This document shows, piece by piece, positions 36,094-44,866 of a stretch of DNA of 64,000 nt. Numbering within the stretch: position 1 is the first letter of the stretch; each line of letters begins with the position of its first letter. Source of the DNA: Oscillatoria sp. FACHB-1407 (GTDB lineage: Bacteria > Cyanobacteriota > Cyanobacteriia > Elainellales > Elainellaceae); contig NZ_JACJSA010000010.1 in NCBI RefSeq assembly GCF_014697545.1, forward strand, positions 1 through 64,000, written 5' to 3'. The notes under the pieces are model-generated. The model was not told the origin of the DNA, searched no databases, and saw only the letters and a list, made by a program, of their open reading frames with translations. The translations under genes and the position numbers were made by a program.

Positions 36094-37878
36094 TTAGGGC
36101 GTTTCTGCCAGATTACTACTCGTTAGGTTGCTGACAGATCGCTGCAATTGCACCAACGAGCGGTTATATCCCAAGATGGCGTTCAACTGATTCACCTCAG
36201 CACGGGTCAACTCCGTCTGCGATCGCAACACGTCAGTTTGTGTTCCAACCCCAGCCTGGAAGCGCAGACGCGCTAGCCGCAAAGCTTCTGTTGCCTGCTG
36301 AAGTGCCAAAGCCGTCGTCGCAATGTTTTCAAAGTTGGCTTGCAGGGACAGGTAAGATTGTTCGACCTCAAAGCGAACCTGGTTACGAGCATCGGCAAAT
36401 TGAGTCTCAGCGATCGCAATATTTGCTTCCTGCTGGTCTGCCTGCGCTCTAGCTGCCCCACCATCAAATAAAGTGATGCTGACCTGCGCCCCTAACTCGT
36501 AATTATCTTGGAAGCCCTCATCTTCGTTGAGCAGGTTACTAACGTTATAAGCTGCACTCAACGAGACTTGAGGCCCCAGTGCAGCTAAAGCGGCTCGGCG
36601 TTGTTGCTCACTGATGTCTCGCTGAACCAACTGCTGCTGCAACTCAGCCCGATTACGATAGGCGAGAACGATACTGTCTTCCAGGGTCAACCCCCAGCGA
36701 TCGGCAACTCGAACCGGATCCGCTGCTGCAATATTAATGGTTTCCGGTAAATTCAAGCGGCGGGCTAGCTGGCGACGAGAGATTTGTTGCTCACTAATGC
36801 GCTGTCTCAACTCCTGCTGAGCGTTTGCCAAATCTACCTGAGCTTGCAGCACATCAAAGCGGGTGCCCACCCCTGCCCGTTCCAGTGCTTCCGCATCTCG
36901 CAAACTGCGTTCTGCTTGCTCCAGAGCGTCTCGAGAGATCCGCACCTGTTCATCTGCTTCTTGCAAGTCGTAATAATCATTGGTGACATCTAACCGCAAC
37001 TGTTCTGCGGTAGTTTCGACCTGCAATTCCTGTAGGCGCACCTGCCCTTCAGCCGCCCGAATTGCCGCCGATCGCCGACCCGAGGTAAACAGGTTGTAGT
37101 CAAGTTGGACTGTACCACCAAGCGTGACGTTAATGTCATCCTGGTTACCCACCGGACGGCCAAACACATCGGTCTGTCCCTGGTTCTGGTTTTCTACAGC
37201 GTTCAGCGATACCCCTGCCTGGACGGTCGGGTCATTCGCGGCTTGCTGCTCGCGTAAACTGGCTCGGTTTCTTTCTAACTCTAACTGAGCAACTTGAAGT
37301 TCCCGACTATTGCGTCGTGCTAACTCTAACGCCTGTTGCAACGTAATAGGCTGAGTGCCAATGAGCTCAACCTCTTCGGGACGAGTTGGAAACAGTAACA
37401 GGTTAGGTTCAGCGTTTAAGTATTCTGGAGCAGAGTCAATCTGACCTGGAGCTGAGATCGCAGGCGTTGGAATATCCGTTTCAGGTTGTGAATTGCCAGC
37501 ATCTGGTCGAGGAACGGCTGGTAAATTTTCAGTTGGAGTTGGATTGGTCGGTGTTGGTGCAGGGTCTGGAGCCGCTTGAGCCGTCGATGTATCTTGAGCT
37601 TGCACCAGTAGCACTGACTGGGAGGATTGGAATTGATGGAGCGGTATGGCAACCGGAGCCCCAACCGTTGGGGACGCAACGACCTCAAAGGATGAACCGC
37701 CTTGCATCACTGCCAGGGGATATTCAGGATTTGATTTGTCCTCTTCAGATTGACTGCCCTTAGTCAAGCTTGAAGCAGAATTGAACGGTAAGGGAGGTTG
37801 AGCAGAGGCAGTTCCAACAGAGTTAAGGGCAATGGCTGCACCAATGCTGAGAGCAATTAGAGGATGATTGGGTTGCAT
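36094..37878 (-). CDS. TolC family outer-membrane efflux protein
   Basis: A 594-residue protein, longer than E. coli TolC. It has a signal peptide (ALNSVGTASA, about 29 residues), a Pro/Thr-rich linker (about 100-165) probably crossing the peptidoglycan, and two OEP repeats with long alpha-helices (LQQALELARRNSRELQVAQLELERN..., EQQRRAALAALGPQVSLSAAYN...). It would form the trimeric outer-membrane channel of a type I secretion or RND/ABC efflux system. No adaptor or pump genes are adjacent, so it probably serves several systems. Confidence 0.9.
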   Translation of the reverse strand: MQPNHPLIALSIGAAIALNSVGTASAQPPLPFNSASSLTKGSQSEEDKSNPEYPLAVMQGGSSFEVVASPTVGAPVAIPLHQFQSSQSVLLVQAQDTSTAQAAPDPAPTPTNPTPTENLPAVPRPDAGNSQPETDIPTPAISAPGQIDSAPEYLNAEPNLLLFPTRPEEVELIGTQPITLQQALELARRNSRELQVAQLELERNRASLREQQAANDPTVQAGVSLNAVENQNQGQTDVFGRPVGNQDDINVTLGGTVQLDYNLFTSGRRSAAIRAAEGQVRLQELQVETTAEQLRLDVTNDYYDLQEADEQVRISRDALEQAERSLRDAEALERAGVGTRFDVLQAQVDLANAQQELRQRISEQQISRRQLARRLNLPETINIAAADPVRVADRWGLTLEDSIVLAYRNRAELQQQLVQRDISEQQRRAALAALGPQVSLSAAYNVSNLLNEDEGFQDNYELGAQVSITLFDGGAARAQADQQEANIAIAETQFADARNQVRFEVEQSYLSLQANFENIATTALALQQATEALRLARLRFQAGVGTQTDVLRSQTELTRAEVNQLNAILGYNRSLVQLQRSVSNLTSSNLAETP

Positions 37879-38101
37879 GTTGGATGAGTTTACAGTCCAA
37901 AGAACGAGTTGGAAGAAAAACCTGAAGTAGATACTGACAGGGTATTTTACTTGGCAAATAACCCATGAGTTAGTTTAGGGAACTCAAGGAGTTTACACTT
38001 CATCCGGTTGGATCAACTCGCAGAATAATCTTACTCAATCCCGATGCAAGACTCCAAAATTTATATCTAGAGAATGATTTTTTAAGAGATAAACAATCGC
38101 C

Positions 38102-38977
38102 TTACCGCCGTAGAAAGTTCAACAGTTCTCGATTTACGGTTTGCGGAGCCTCTTGTTGTATCCAATGACCACATTGGGCGATCGGCGCAAACCGAAACGG
38201 AGCCGCAATTAGCTTGTCGATCCCCTCAATCACCTGACGGCTAATCAGGGAATCTTCCTCACCCCACAAGACTAACGTGGGCACAGTGATCGGTCGGGGC
38301 GATCGCCCCCATTGGTTGAGCCACGCCTGCGGAGAAAACAGTTGACGATAGTGATTGATAGCGGCGGTCAAGACCCCTGGCTTTTCGAGAGCAGCTTGAT
38401 ACAGTTCTGTATCTTTCGTGGAAAAAGCCCCTTTACGAATGGCTTGCTCCTGAAGCATGTTTTTCACAAAAGCTCGCAAGTTTTGACGGATCAACCATTC
38501 GGGTAACGCTGGAACCTGAAATGCCAGAATGTGCCAACTGCGCCGCAATTGATCCAGGTTACTAATCATGGCTTGAGTGAAGTCATGCGGATGTAGGGCA
38601 TTGAGCAATGCCAGACGGTGGATGGATTGAGGAAACTTTTGTGCCAAAGACCAGGCGATCGTGCCACCCCAGTCATGTCCCACAACATGCGCCTTCAGAT
38701 ATCCCAGGCTCTCAATCAGCCCGCGAATATCGTTACTGAGCGTATCTAAGTCATACCCATCGGCTGGTTTATCAGAGTCGTTGTAACCCCGTAAATCAGG
38801 TACCACTACTTTAAAGTGACGCGCTAACGCTGGAATTTGGTGTCGCCAGGAGTACCAGAACTCGGGAAACCCGTGCAACAGGACAACCAGTTCACCCTCC
38901 CCTTGAGTCACACAGTGCAGTCGAATGCGATTCGTTTCAACGAAGCAGTGTTGCCATCCAGATTCTAATGCGGTCAT
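38102..38977 (-). CDS. Alpha/beta hydrolase, epoxide hydrolase-like
   Basis: A 291-residue alpha/beta-hydrolase. LLHGFPEFWYSWRHQIPAL contains the oxyanion HGFP; GHDWGG holds the nucleophile Asp (typical of epoxide hydrolases and haloalkane dehalogenases rather than esterases, which use Ser); the C-terminal IAQCGHWIQQEAP contains the catalytic His. The HGFPEFWYSW signature favours soluble epoxide hydrolase. ATG at 38977 is chosen; a longer frame to 39064 starts in non-homologous sequence. The gene is monocistronic. Confidence 0.85.
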   Translation of the reverse strand: MTALESGWQHCFVETNRIRLHCVTQGEGELVVLLHGFPEFWYSWRHQIPALARHFKVVVPDLRGYNDSDKPADGYDLDTLSNDIRGLIESLGYLKAHVVGHDWGGTIAWSLAQKFPQSIHRLALLNALHPHDFTQAMISNLDQLRRSWHILAFQVPALPEWLIRQNLRAFVKNMLQEQAIRKGAFSTKDTELYQAALEKPGVLTAAINHYRQLFSPQAWLNQWGRSPRPITVPTLVLWGEEDSLISRQVIEGIDKLIAAPFRFAPIAQCGHWIQQEAPQTVNRELLNFLRR

Positions 38978-39308
38978 AAACTCTAAAAAAACAGTGGACG
39001 CAGGTGCGCCTCCTAAACCTGATTGCTCCAAGAGAGTGGAGACAGGGAAATCAAACTGGGACAATCAAAATCGCTTAGTCTTTCTTACTTCTTTATTGAA
39101 GCCTTAACGTTAAGGACTTGATATAGCTGTGATATCCGGTTAGGAACCACTGCGCTTTAGTGCCCGATTGAGAGACGCAATGTAACGATTAATACCATTA
39201 CTTGACTTCGTTTTACAGCTTAACATCCCGGCGATCGCCCGTGGTTCAGTTGAATCTCTGAACTCTTATCCTCGCCCAACTCGAACTATCCCAGATTAAG
39301 TAGAATCA
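38978..39308. other. Gene-free region, type IV pilin downstream flank
   Basis: About 330 nt between the pilin gene end and the hydrolase start. It holds no convincing frame, tRNA or array; presumably it carries the hydrolase promoter. Confidence 0.4.
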
Positions 39309-39791
39309 TTAGGGGCAAACGGTGCCTGTAATCACAGGTACAGTGGCGGGCGTACCCTGGCAGACAATTGACCAGGAAGTCAGTGTCCCATCTGTTAAGG
39401 TGCCTAGCCAGACTCGCCCTGCGTAGCCCCGCATCACTCCTGCCGGAGTAGCAGTCGTCACAGCCGCAGCAAGGCTACCTGCGCCTACTGGAGTTGAGGC
39501 ATAGGTGTAGTTTTTGGACGTCGAAAGACCTACCTGTAAGTCTTCTAAATTACCAAAAGCATTCTTCTCAAGAAAGTATGCCTGCTGACCTCGATTAATG
39601 GAGCCAACGTAGGTTAAAGCCTCAGACTCACGAGCCTTACTCGATTGAGAGAGAAATGAGGGCAGGGCAAGGGCTGATAGTAAGCCAATGATCATGATTA
39701 CGACCAGCAACTCCAGTAGGGTAAAGCCCCGATCTTGCGGGATAGACTTAACCCAATATTGAAGAAATTTCGCTTGTAGTTCAGCCTTCAT
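39309..39791 (-). CDS. Type IV pilin-like protein
   Basis: A 160-residue pilin or pseudopilin. The 22-residue leader ends in Gly before FTLLELLVVIMIIGLLSALALP, with the conserved Glu at position 5 of the mature protein; this is the prepilin peptidase site and the assembly helix. Mature globular part is Gly/Thr/Ala-rich and has two cysteines near the end (SIVCQG...GTVCP) for a disulfide loop typical of PilA. It could be a major or minor pilin of a motility/adhesion or DNA-uptake apparatus. It is a single gene. Confidence 0.9.
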   Translation of the reverse strand: MKAELQAKFLQYWVKSIPQDRGFTLLELLVVIMIIGLLSALALPSFLSQSSKARESEALTYVGSINRGQQAYFLEKNAFGNLEDLQVGLSTSKNYTYASTPVGAGSLAAAVTTATPAGVMRGYAGRVWLGTLTDGTLTSWSIVCQGTPATVPVITGTVCP

Positions 39792-40107
39792 AGGTAATTC
39801 TTCCTTAGAGAGTGGGATGGTCGATTCCGACTCCGGGGTTGTGCGAACACCACGTAATTAAAATCACTGAGTAATTTCACGGTGTTCTTGTTTACCTATT
39901 CCTGAAAGCAAAAAAAAATCCGGAATTCAGAGCAGGAGCGATGCCTGAGCTTTGTGAACTCTTAAAATCGGTATGAAATTACTGTGGAGATGAGGAATCA
40001 TTCATCACTTTGGGGTAGAGAAGAAGCGAGGGGTGAGCAAATTGGTTCTGATACTTGGAAATCTATGGCTGATCTCACTTTCAGAAATTACCGATACAGA
40101 TCTAAGT

Positions 40108-40258
40108 AACGTCAGTTCGGTTTAAGAGCCTGGTGAATGAATTCGCGGCTATTAAAGCAAAGTCCGCGACTCGACTGAGTTTCGCCGACCGTCCCTGCGT
40201 AGGCGGGTTTTGTTCTGGTAGCTGCGGTTTTAACCGCCACTCCCCTAACCGTCAGATG
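40108..40258 (+). mobile_element. MITE-like element copy A (degenerate right end)
   Basis: Begins AACGTCAGTTCGGTTTAAG and contains GAATGAATTCGCGGCTA, TTTTGTTCTGGTAGCTGCGG and TTTTAACCGCC in the same order as copies B, C and D. The right terminal repeat has decayed, so the end is approximate. It encodes no protein; a minus-strand frame across it is spurious. Between the pilin and HLIP genes. Confidence 0.75.
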
Positions 40259-40338
40259 CACCTGTCGTGACAAGAGGTTTGGCGAGGATTCACAGTGTCT
40301 CAATTACTAACTTGAATTGTGGCGATCGCCCGTCCAAG

Positions 40339-40364
40339 AAAAAAGGCGCGGAATCCGCGCCTTT
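40339..40364 (-). terminator. Rho-independent terminator of the HLIP gene
   Basis: On the minus strand a perfect stem AAAGGCGCGG-ATTCC-GCGCCTTT-like hairpin (palindrome GGCGCGGAATCCGCGCC) is followed by TTTTTTC. It lies 38 nt after the HLIP stop codon. Confidence 0.8.
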
Positions 40365-40401
40365 CAATGTCAGTTCTGCGATAAATGATGCGATGAAGTA
40401 A

Positions 40402-40545
40402 TTACATCAACCCTAACTGAGAGAGAATGCCATTTCCAGTAATCAACTCAGTTGCGAGACCGATTGCAAATCCTAACATTGCCAAACGACCGTTCCAGGT
40501 TTCAGCAAATTGAGTAAATCCGAACTTTGCTTGTTGATCTTGCAT
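40402..40545 (-). CDS. High light-inducible protein (HLIP/SCP)
   Basis: A 47-residue single-helix chlorophyll a/b-binding-like protein. ETWNGRLAMLGFAIGLATELITG contains the conserved ExxNxRxAMxGF chlorophyll-binding motif in the one transmembrane helix. HLIPs protect photosystem assembly and dissipate energy under excess light. The start is the ATG at 40545 (MQDQQAKFGF), as in homologues; a longer frame to 40593 would begin in the promoter region. It is monocistronic with a clear terminator. Confidence 0.93.
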   Translation of the reverse strand: MQDQQAKFGFTQFAETWNGRLAMLGFAIGLATELITGNGILSQLGLM

Positions 40546-40575
40546 GGGGAGTAACCTCAATAGAAATTCAACTTC

Positions 40576-40591
40576 TGTAATAGAAGTTAAC
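40576..40591 (-). promoter_or_regulatory. Possible HLR1-like (RpaB) site upstream of HLIP
   Basis: On the minus strand GTTAACTTCTATTACA, two 6-mers separated by 4 nt, 31-46 nt upstream of the start codon. This resembles the HLR1 direct repeat of high-light genes, but the first half deviates. Weak candidate only. Confidence 0.3.
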
Positions 40592-40672
40592 ATAACTTTA
40601 GGTTACTTGACAATATTCTCGCTGAATGGTTGATAGTACTGATGACAGCAGCGTTGAGGGTTGAACAACCCC

Positions 40673-42142
40673 TCAAGTCAACACCCAGTTGACCAGGGTT
40701 CGCACTGCAAACCCCGTTCCCCCCGCATTGTTGTAACCATTGTCCTTATCTGCCCAAACGGGACCCGCAATGTCGAGGTGTACCCAGGGCGTTTCTTTGA
40801 CAAATTGTTTGAGGAAGAGGCTCGCGGTAATGGCTCCACCGGGACGGGGACCCGTGTTTTTCATATCTGCAACGACCGACTTTAGTCCGTCAAAATATTT
40901 CTCCTCCATCGGCATCTGCCAGAATTTCTCGCCTGACTGCTTCGCGGCTTCCAAAAACTCAGTGGCGATCGCCTGACTGGTGCTCCACAAGCCAGCAATA
41001 TCATCTCCCAGGGCAATGACACACGCTCCGGTTAGCGTTGCCAGATCGACAATGGCATCAACCCCTAACTTCTCCGCAAACACCAGGGCATCCGCCAGGG
41101 TCAGCCGTCCTTCGGCATCCGTGTTGTTGATTTCGATGGTTTTGCCATTGGAAGCGGTGAGAATGTCACCGGGATGCATGGCACGACCGCTAATCATGTT
41201 CTCTGTCACCGCACTGATAAAGTGAACTTCGACATCGGGTTTGAGGGAACCAACGGCTTTAGCGGCTCCCAAAGTTGCAGCGGCTCCCCCCATATCGGTT
41301 TTCATCATCTCGATACCGCTACCCGTGGGTTTGATATTTAACCCACCGCTATCAAAGGTGAGCCCTTTACCGACGATCGCCAATTTGCGACGCGGTGTGC
41401 CCTGCGGGCGATAGGTGAGATGGATAAATTTGGGGGGTAACTCAGAGGCTTTTGCCACACCCAAAAAGGCTCCCATGCCGAGTTTCTCGCAATCTTCCTG
41501 CTCCAGGATCTCTAACTCCAGAGCATACTCACGGGCGATCGCCTCTGCGGTTTCTGCCATGGTGATGGGGGTAACGATGTTGGCAGGGGCAGAGACTAGC
41601 TCGCGTGCCAGGATGACCCCCAGGCTAATCTGACGGGCACGATTAATCGCATCCTCCTGTCCTGGGAAACCCAGTAATTCCACTTGTTGAATCTCAAAGG
41701 TTTTGTCATCATCTGACTTGAAGCGATGGTCATTGTGCAGAGTTAGTTCTAAACCTTCTGCGATCGCCTGCACCGTTTGAGCCGGATCATTGTTCCAGGC
41801 AGGGAAGCTAATGCCAACAGTTTTGCATTTTTCACGCTTCACCAGACGCACTGCCGCCGCAGTTGCTCGTCGCAATGTCTCCAGGGTCAGAGCATCAGAC
41901 TTACCCAACCCCACAACAGCAATTTTACGAATAGGGCTATTTGCACCAACTCTGGTCACAGCCGTGCTTTCAGCTTTGCCTTTAAACTCAAACTCGTTAA
42001 TCAGTTCTTGTAGCGTACCTGATAGGGTTTGGTCTAGCTCGGCTAAATCGCCCGTTAACTCGATCGCATCTTCAAACAATCCAACAACCAAACAATCGCC
42101 TGTCCAATTGACCCGTGGTGTATCTGTGCCTCGAAAATCCAT
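40673..42142 (-). CDS. pepA: Leucyl aminopeptidase (M17 family)
   Basis: A 489-residue cytosolic aminopeptidase that removes N-terminal residues from peptides. The M17 metal-binding core is present: [16 protein letters not shown] (Lys and Asp), [17 protein letters not shown] (Asp) and the signature [14 protein letters not shown] (Asp/Glu pair for two Zn/Mn). [12 protein letters not shown] begins the catalytic domain at about 220. It is a single gene with standard length. Confidence 0.95.
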   Translation of the reverse strand: MDFRGTDTPRVNWTGDCLVVGLFEDAIELTGDLAELDQTLSGTLQELINEFEFKGKAESTAVTRVGANSPIRKIAVVGLGKSDALTLETLRRATAAAVRLVKREKCKTVGISFPAWNNDPAQTVQAIAEGLELTLHNDHRFKSDDDKTFEIQQVELLGFPGQEDAINRARQISLGVILARELVSAPANIVTPITMAETAEAIAREYALELEILEQEDCEKLGMGAFLGVAKASELPPKFIHLTYRPQGTPRRKLAIVGKGLTFDSGGLNIKPTGSGIEMMKTDMGGAAATLGAAKAVGSLKPDVEVHFISAVTENMISGRAMHPGDILTASNGKTIEINNTDAEGRLTLADALVFAEKLGVDAIVDLATLTGACVIALGDDIAGLWSTSQAIATEFLEAAKQSGEKFWQMPMEEKYFDGLKSVVADMKNTGPRPGGAITASLFLKQFVKETPWVHLDIAGPVWADKDNGYNNAGGTGFAVRTLVNWVLT

Positions 42143-42309
42143 GACTACAATTACCGATATATCCTTCTATATCTACCCAGTATTGCTCAATTCTTTAACC
42201 CTTGGTTTAGCATTTAACAGAGGGAATGGGGAGGAGGAAAGGGAGTGACTACGATGGTTAACATCAACTATTAGAAACGTGAATTAAATAACCTGGGCAA
42301 TTTCCTGTC

Positions 42310-42339
42310 TGTACGGGTTTGACAGTGCCAAACCCCTCC
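42310..42339. repeat. Hairpin repeat GGGTTTG.CAGTGCCAAACCC, copy 1
   Basis: 30-nt sequence from TGTACGGGTTTG to CAAACCCCTCC, forming a GGGTTTG/CAAACCC stem. A second copy with one mismatch lies at 49389-49418. The rest of 42143-42483 holds no gene; a pyrimidine-rich tract (about 42430-42472, CTACTCCCCATTCC-type) precedes the transglycosylase gene. Confidence 0.75.
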
Positions 42340-42483
42340 GCAAAAATTGCACCTCGTTCAATCCATAACCCTTAGAATGCGATCGAGATAGTCGCAGGAG
42401 AATGCGATTGAGACGGTTAGACCAGACCCATCCTCATTCCCTACTCCCCATTCCCCATTCCCTACTCTCCACTGTTGATTAAC

Positions 42484-44706
42484 ATGCTCAAGCAACCGAA
42501 ACGGACTTTACTCATAACGGCTGGTGCAGGTGTATTGGCATTGGCATTGGGAGGTGCGACTGCGGCTGCGCTTTACCCAACTTGGATTAGTCGGCTGCCG
42601 ATTGTAGGTCAGTGGATTCAACCCAATGAACCTTCGAATGAGTTTAGCCAAGCTTCAGAATCGTCAGAATCGTCCGTGGTGTTGTCGTTGGTGTCACTCT
42701 CCCCAGCAGAACGGGCGGCTCAGTTAGAGGCGATCGCCACTCAGGCTTCATCAACGGATCAGTATCGAGCACGTTATCTGTTGGCGATGGATCTAATCAA
42801 TCAAAACCGAGGTGGTGCGGCTCTGCCTCTGCTGGAGGGGTTAGAGCAGGACTACCCGGTGTTAGCTCCGGCAGTGCTGGCAAAACGAGCGCAGGCGTAC
42901 ACGGCAAGTGCTCAACCCGAACAAGCCACTGCGACGTGGCAAGCCTTGTTGCAGCAGTTTCCAGATAGCCCCTTTGCTGCTGAGGCGTTGTATGCCCTTG
43001 GTCAAACCGATGCTCAGGCGTTGGAGCAACTTCTGACTCAATTTCCGGCACATGGTCGAGCGATCGCTCTGGCGCAGGAGCGACTGGCTCAAAACCCCAA
43101 TCAACCCCAATTGCTGCTGTTGTTAGCTCGATACGGGTTGCATTTAAACGATGGAGAAGCTGCCCTCGATCGCCTGGTGAATGAGTATGCATCCACCCTG
43201 CCCCCCCAGGATTGGGAAGCGATCGCCTTTGGTTACTGGGAACTTCAGCGATATAGCAGTGCCAGTGATGCCTATGCCAAAGCCCCAGCTACCCCTTTGG
43301 GGCTGTATCGCGTCGGTCGGGGAGCCTGGTTGGGTGATCGAACTCAGGATGCGATCGCCGCCTATAGGGTTTTGATCCAACAGTTTCCTGATGCACCAGA
43401 GACAGGGTTAGGGTTGCTGCGTTTGTCTCGTCTGGTGGAACCGCAGGAGGCACTGAGTTACACCGACCAGATCATTAGCCGTTTTCCCGATCGCGCTCCC
43501 GAAGCATTATTGGAGCGGGCAAAGGCATTGGATGCTCTGGGCAGTGCCGAGTCCGCCAGTCAAGCTCGACAATCCCTGTTAACCCAGTACAGTTCCTCAG
43601 ATGCGGCAGCAGAACTGCGCTGGACGCTGGCAGAGCAACGCATGGAAGCCGGAGATCTGCGGGGAGCCTGGGAGTTAGCCCGACAACTGGTGAAGGATAA
43701 CCCTGACAGTGAATATGCCCCAGAAGCCGCTTTCTGGTTGGGTAAGTGGGCACACCAATCCGGGCAACCCGAAGCTCAGGCAGCGTTTGAATATGTCCTG
43801 ACCCACTACCCCGACTCTTACTATGCGTGGCGATCGGCAGTCTATTTGGGCTGGGACAATGTGGGAGACTTCACCAGCGTCCGTGCCAAAGTGCCCGAAG
43901 TCATTACTCCCACCCAACGCCCAACCCTACCCGCTGGCTCTGAGTTGTTGCAGGAACTCTATCGCCTGGGACAGAATCAGGACACCTGGTCGGTGTGGCA
44001 GGTGGAGTTTCAAAACCGCATGACCCCCACCGTAGCAGAACAGTTTACAGATGGGGTATTGCGCCTGGGGGTAGGCGACCATCTGGAAGGCATCTTTATG
44101 GTGTCCAGTCTCGCCAATCGGGAAACACCAGAGGAGCGATCGCAATACAAAGCGTTGAAGCAGCAACCTTTTTACTGGCAAGCGTTGTATCCCTTCCTTT
44201 ATTCGCAACCGATTCAGAACTGGTCAAAAGAGCGACAACTCAACCCGTTGTTAGTGACAGCGTTGATTCGACAAGAGTCGCGCTTTGAACCGAATATCCG
44301 TTCTGTAGTAGGGGCGATCGGGCTAATGCAAGTGATGCCCGATACGGGCGTGTGGATCTCGGAAACCACCGAATTTCCTAACTACAACCTGGATAACCCG
44401 GATGACAACATCCGCTTTGGCACCTGGTTCCTCGACTACACCCATGAGGAATACAGCGATAACTCTCTGTTTGCAGTCGCCAGCTACAATGCGGGGCCGG
44501 GGAATGTCGCCGATTGGATTGCCCGTTTTGGTTTCAGTGACCCCGATATTTTCGTAGAACAGATTCCCTTTCCCGAAACGAAGGGATATGTGGAGTCGGT
44601 GTTTGGTAACTATTGGAACTACCTGCGGCTCTACAACCCAGAGGTTTCACAACAATTGGCTCGCTATTCACCCAATCACGTTGAAATGGTGGGACAGATG
44701 CCGTAA
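42484..44706 (+). CDS. Lytic transglycosylase with TPR-like solenoid (Slt70-like)
   Basis: A 740-residue cell-wall enzyme that cleaves peptidoglycan glycan strands. After an N-terminal membrane/signal segment (about 10-30, TLLITAGAGVLALALGGATAA) come about 450 residues of alpha-helical repeats (TPR-like, e.g. SPFAAEALYALGQTDAQALEQLL), then the SLT catalytic domain: LLVTALIRQESRFEPNIRSVVGAIGLMQVMPDTG with catalytic Glu598, and FAVASYNAGPGNVADWI. This is the domain order of soluble lytic transglycosylases. An upstream TTG (42475) is a less likely start. Followed by heptamer repeats. Confidence 0.92.
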   Translation: MLKQPKRTLLITAGAGVLALALGGATAAALYPTWISRLPIVGQWIQPNEPSNEFSQASESSESSVVLSLVSLSPAERAAQLEAIATQASSTDQYRARYLLAMDLINQNRGGAALPLLEGLEQDYPVLAPAVLAKRAQAYTASAQPEQATATWQALLQQFPDSPFAAEALYALGQTDAQALEQLLTQFPAHGRAIALAQERLAQNPNQPQLLLLLARYGLHLNDGEAALDRLVNEYASTLPPQDWEAIAFGYWELQRYSSASDAYAKAPATPLGLYRVGRGAWLGDRTQDAIAAYRVLIQQFPDAPETGLGLLRLSRLVEPQEALSYTDQIISRFPDRAPEALLERAKALDALGSAESASQARQSLLTQYSSSDAAAELRWTLAEQRMEAGDLRGAWELARQLVKDNPDSEYAPEAAFWLGKWAHQSGQPEAQAAFEYVLTHYPDSYYAWRSAVYLGWDNVGDFTSVRAKVPEVITPTQRPTLPAGSELLQELYRLGQNQDTWSVWQVEFQNRMTPTVAEQFTDGVLRLGVGDHLEGIFMVSSLANRETPEERSQYKALKQQPFYWQALYPFLYSQPIQNWSKERQLNPLLVTALIRQESRFEPNIRSVVGAIGLMQVMPDTGVWISETTEFPNYNLDNPDDNIRFGTWFLDYTHEEYSDNSLFAVASYNAGPGNVADWIARFGFSDPDIFVEQIPFPETKGYVESVFGNYWNYLRLYNPEVSQQLARYSPNHVEMVGQMP

Positions 44707-44739
44707 GGAAAGAGAGAAGAGAGAAAAAAGAAGAGAAAA

Positions 44740-44866
44740 GAAGGATAAAGGATAAAGGATAAAGGATGAAACAAGAATCAAATTTGTAGGGTGCAGTTAG
44801 CGTCAGCGTAACGCACCTCAACGTTGACCCCCTTTTTATCCTTCATCCTTAATCGTTTATCCTTTC
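44740..44866. repeat. Inverted GGATAAA/GGATGAA heptamer repeats
   Basis: AAGGATAAAGGATAAAGGATAAAGGATGAAAC (44741-44772, three perfect GGATAAA units; longest unit run described in pieces) faces TTTTTATCCTTCATCC and TTTATCC (44833-44864) on the same strand, so RNA could fold. The right-hand copies run to 44866, into the last codons of the peptide-ABC ATPase gene, which ends at 44849. It lies at the junction of the convergent transglycosylase and peptide-ABC ATPase genes. Confidence 0.65.

Noticed and set aside
40108-40303. Minus-strand frame of 63 codons over MITE copy A
   Set aside because: It is the translated repeat; related frames appear over other copies and resemble no protein family.
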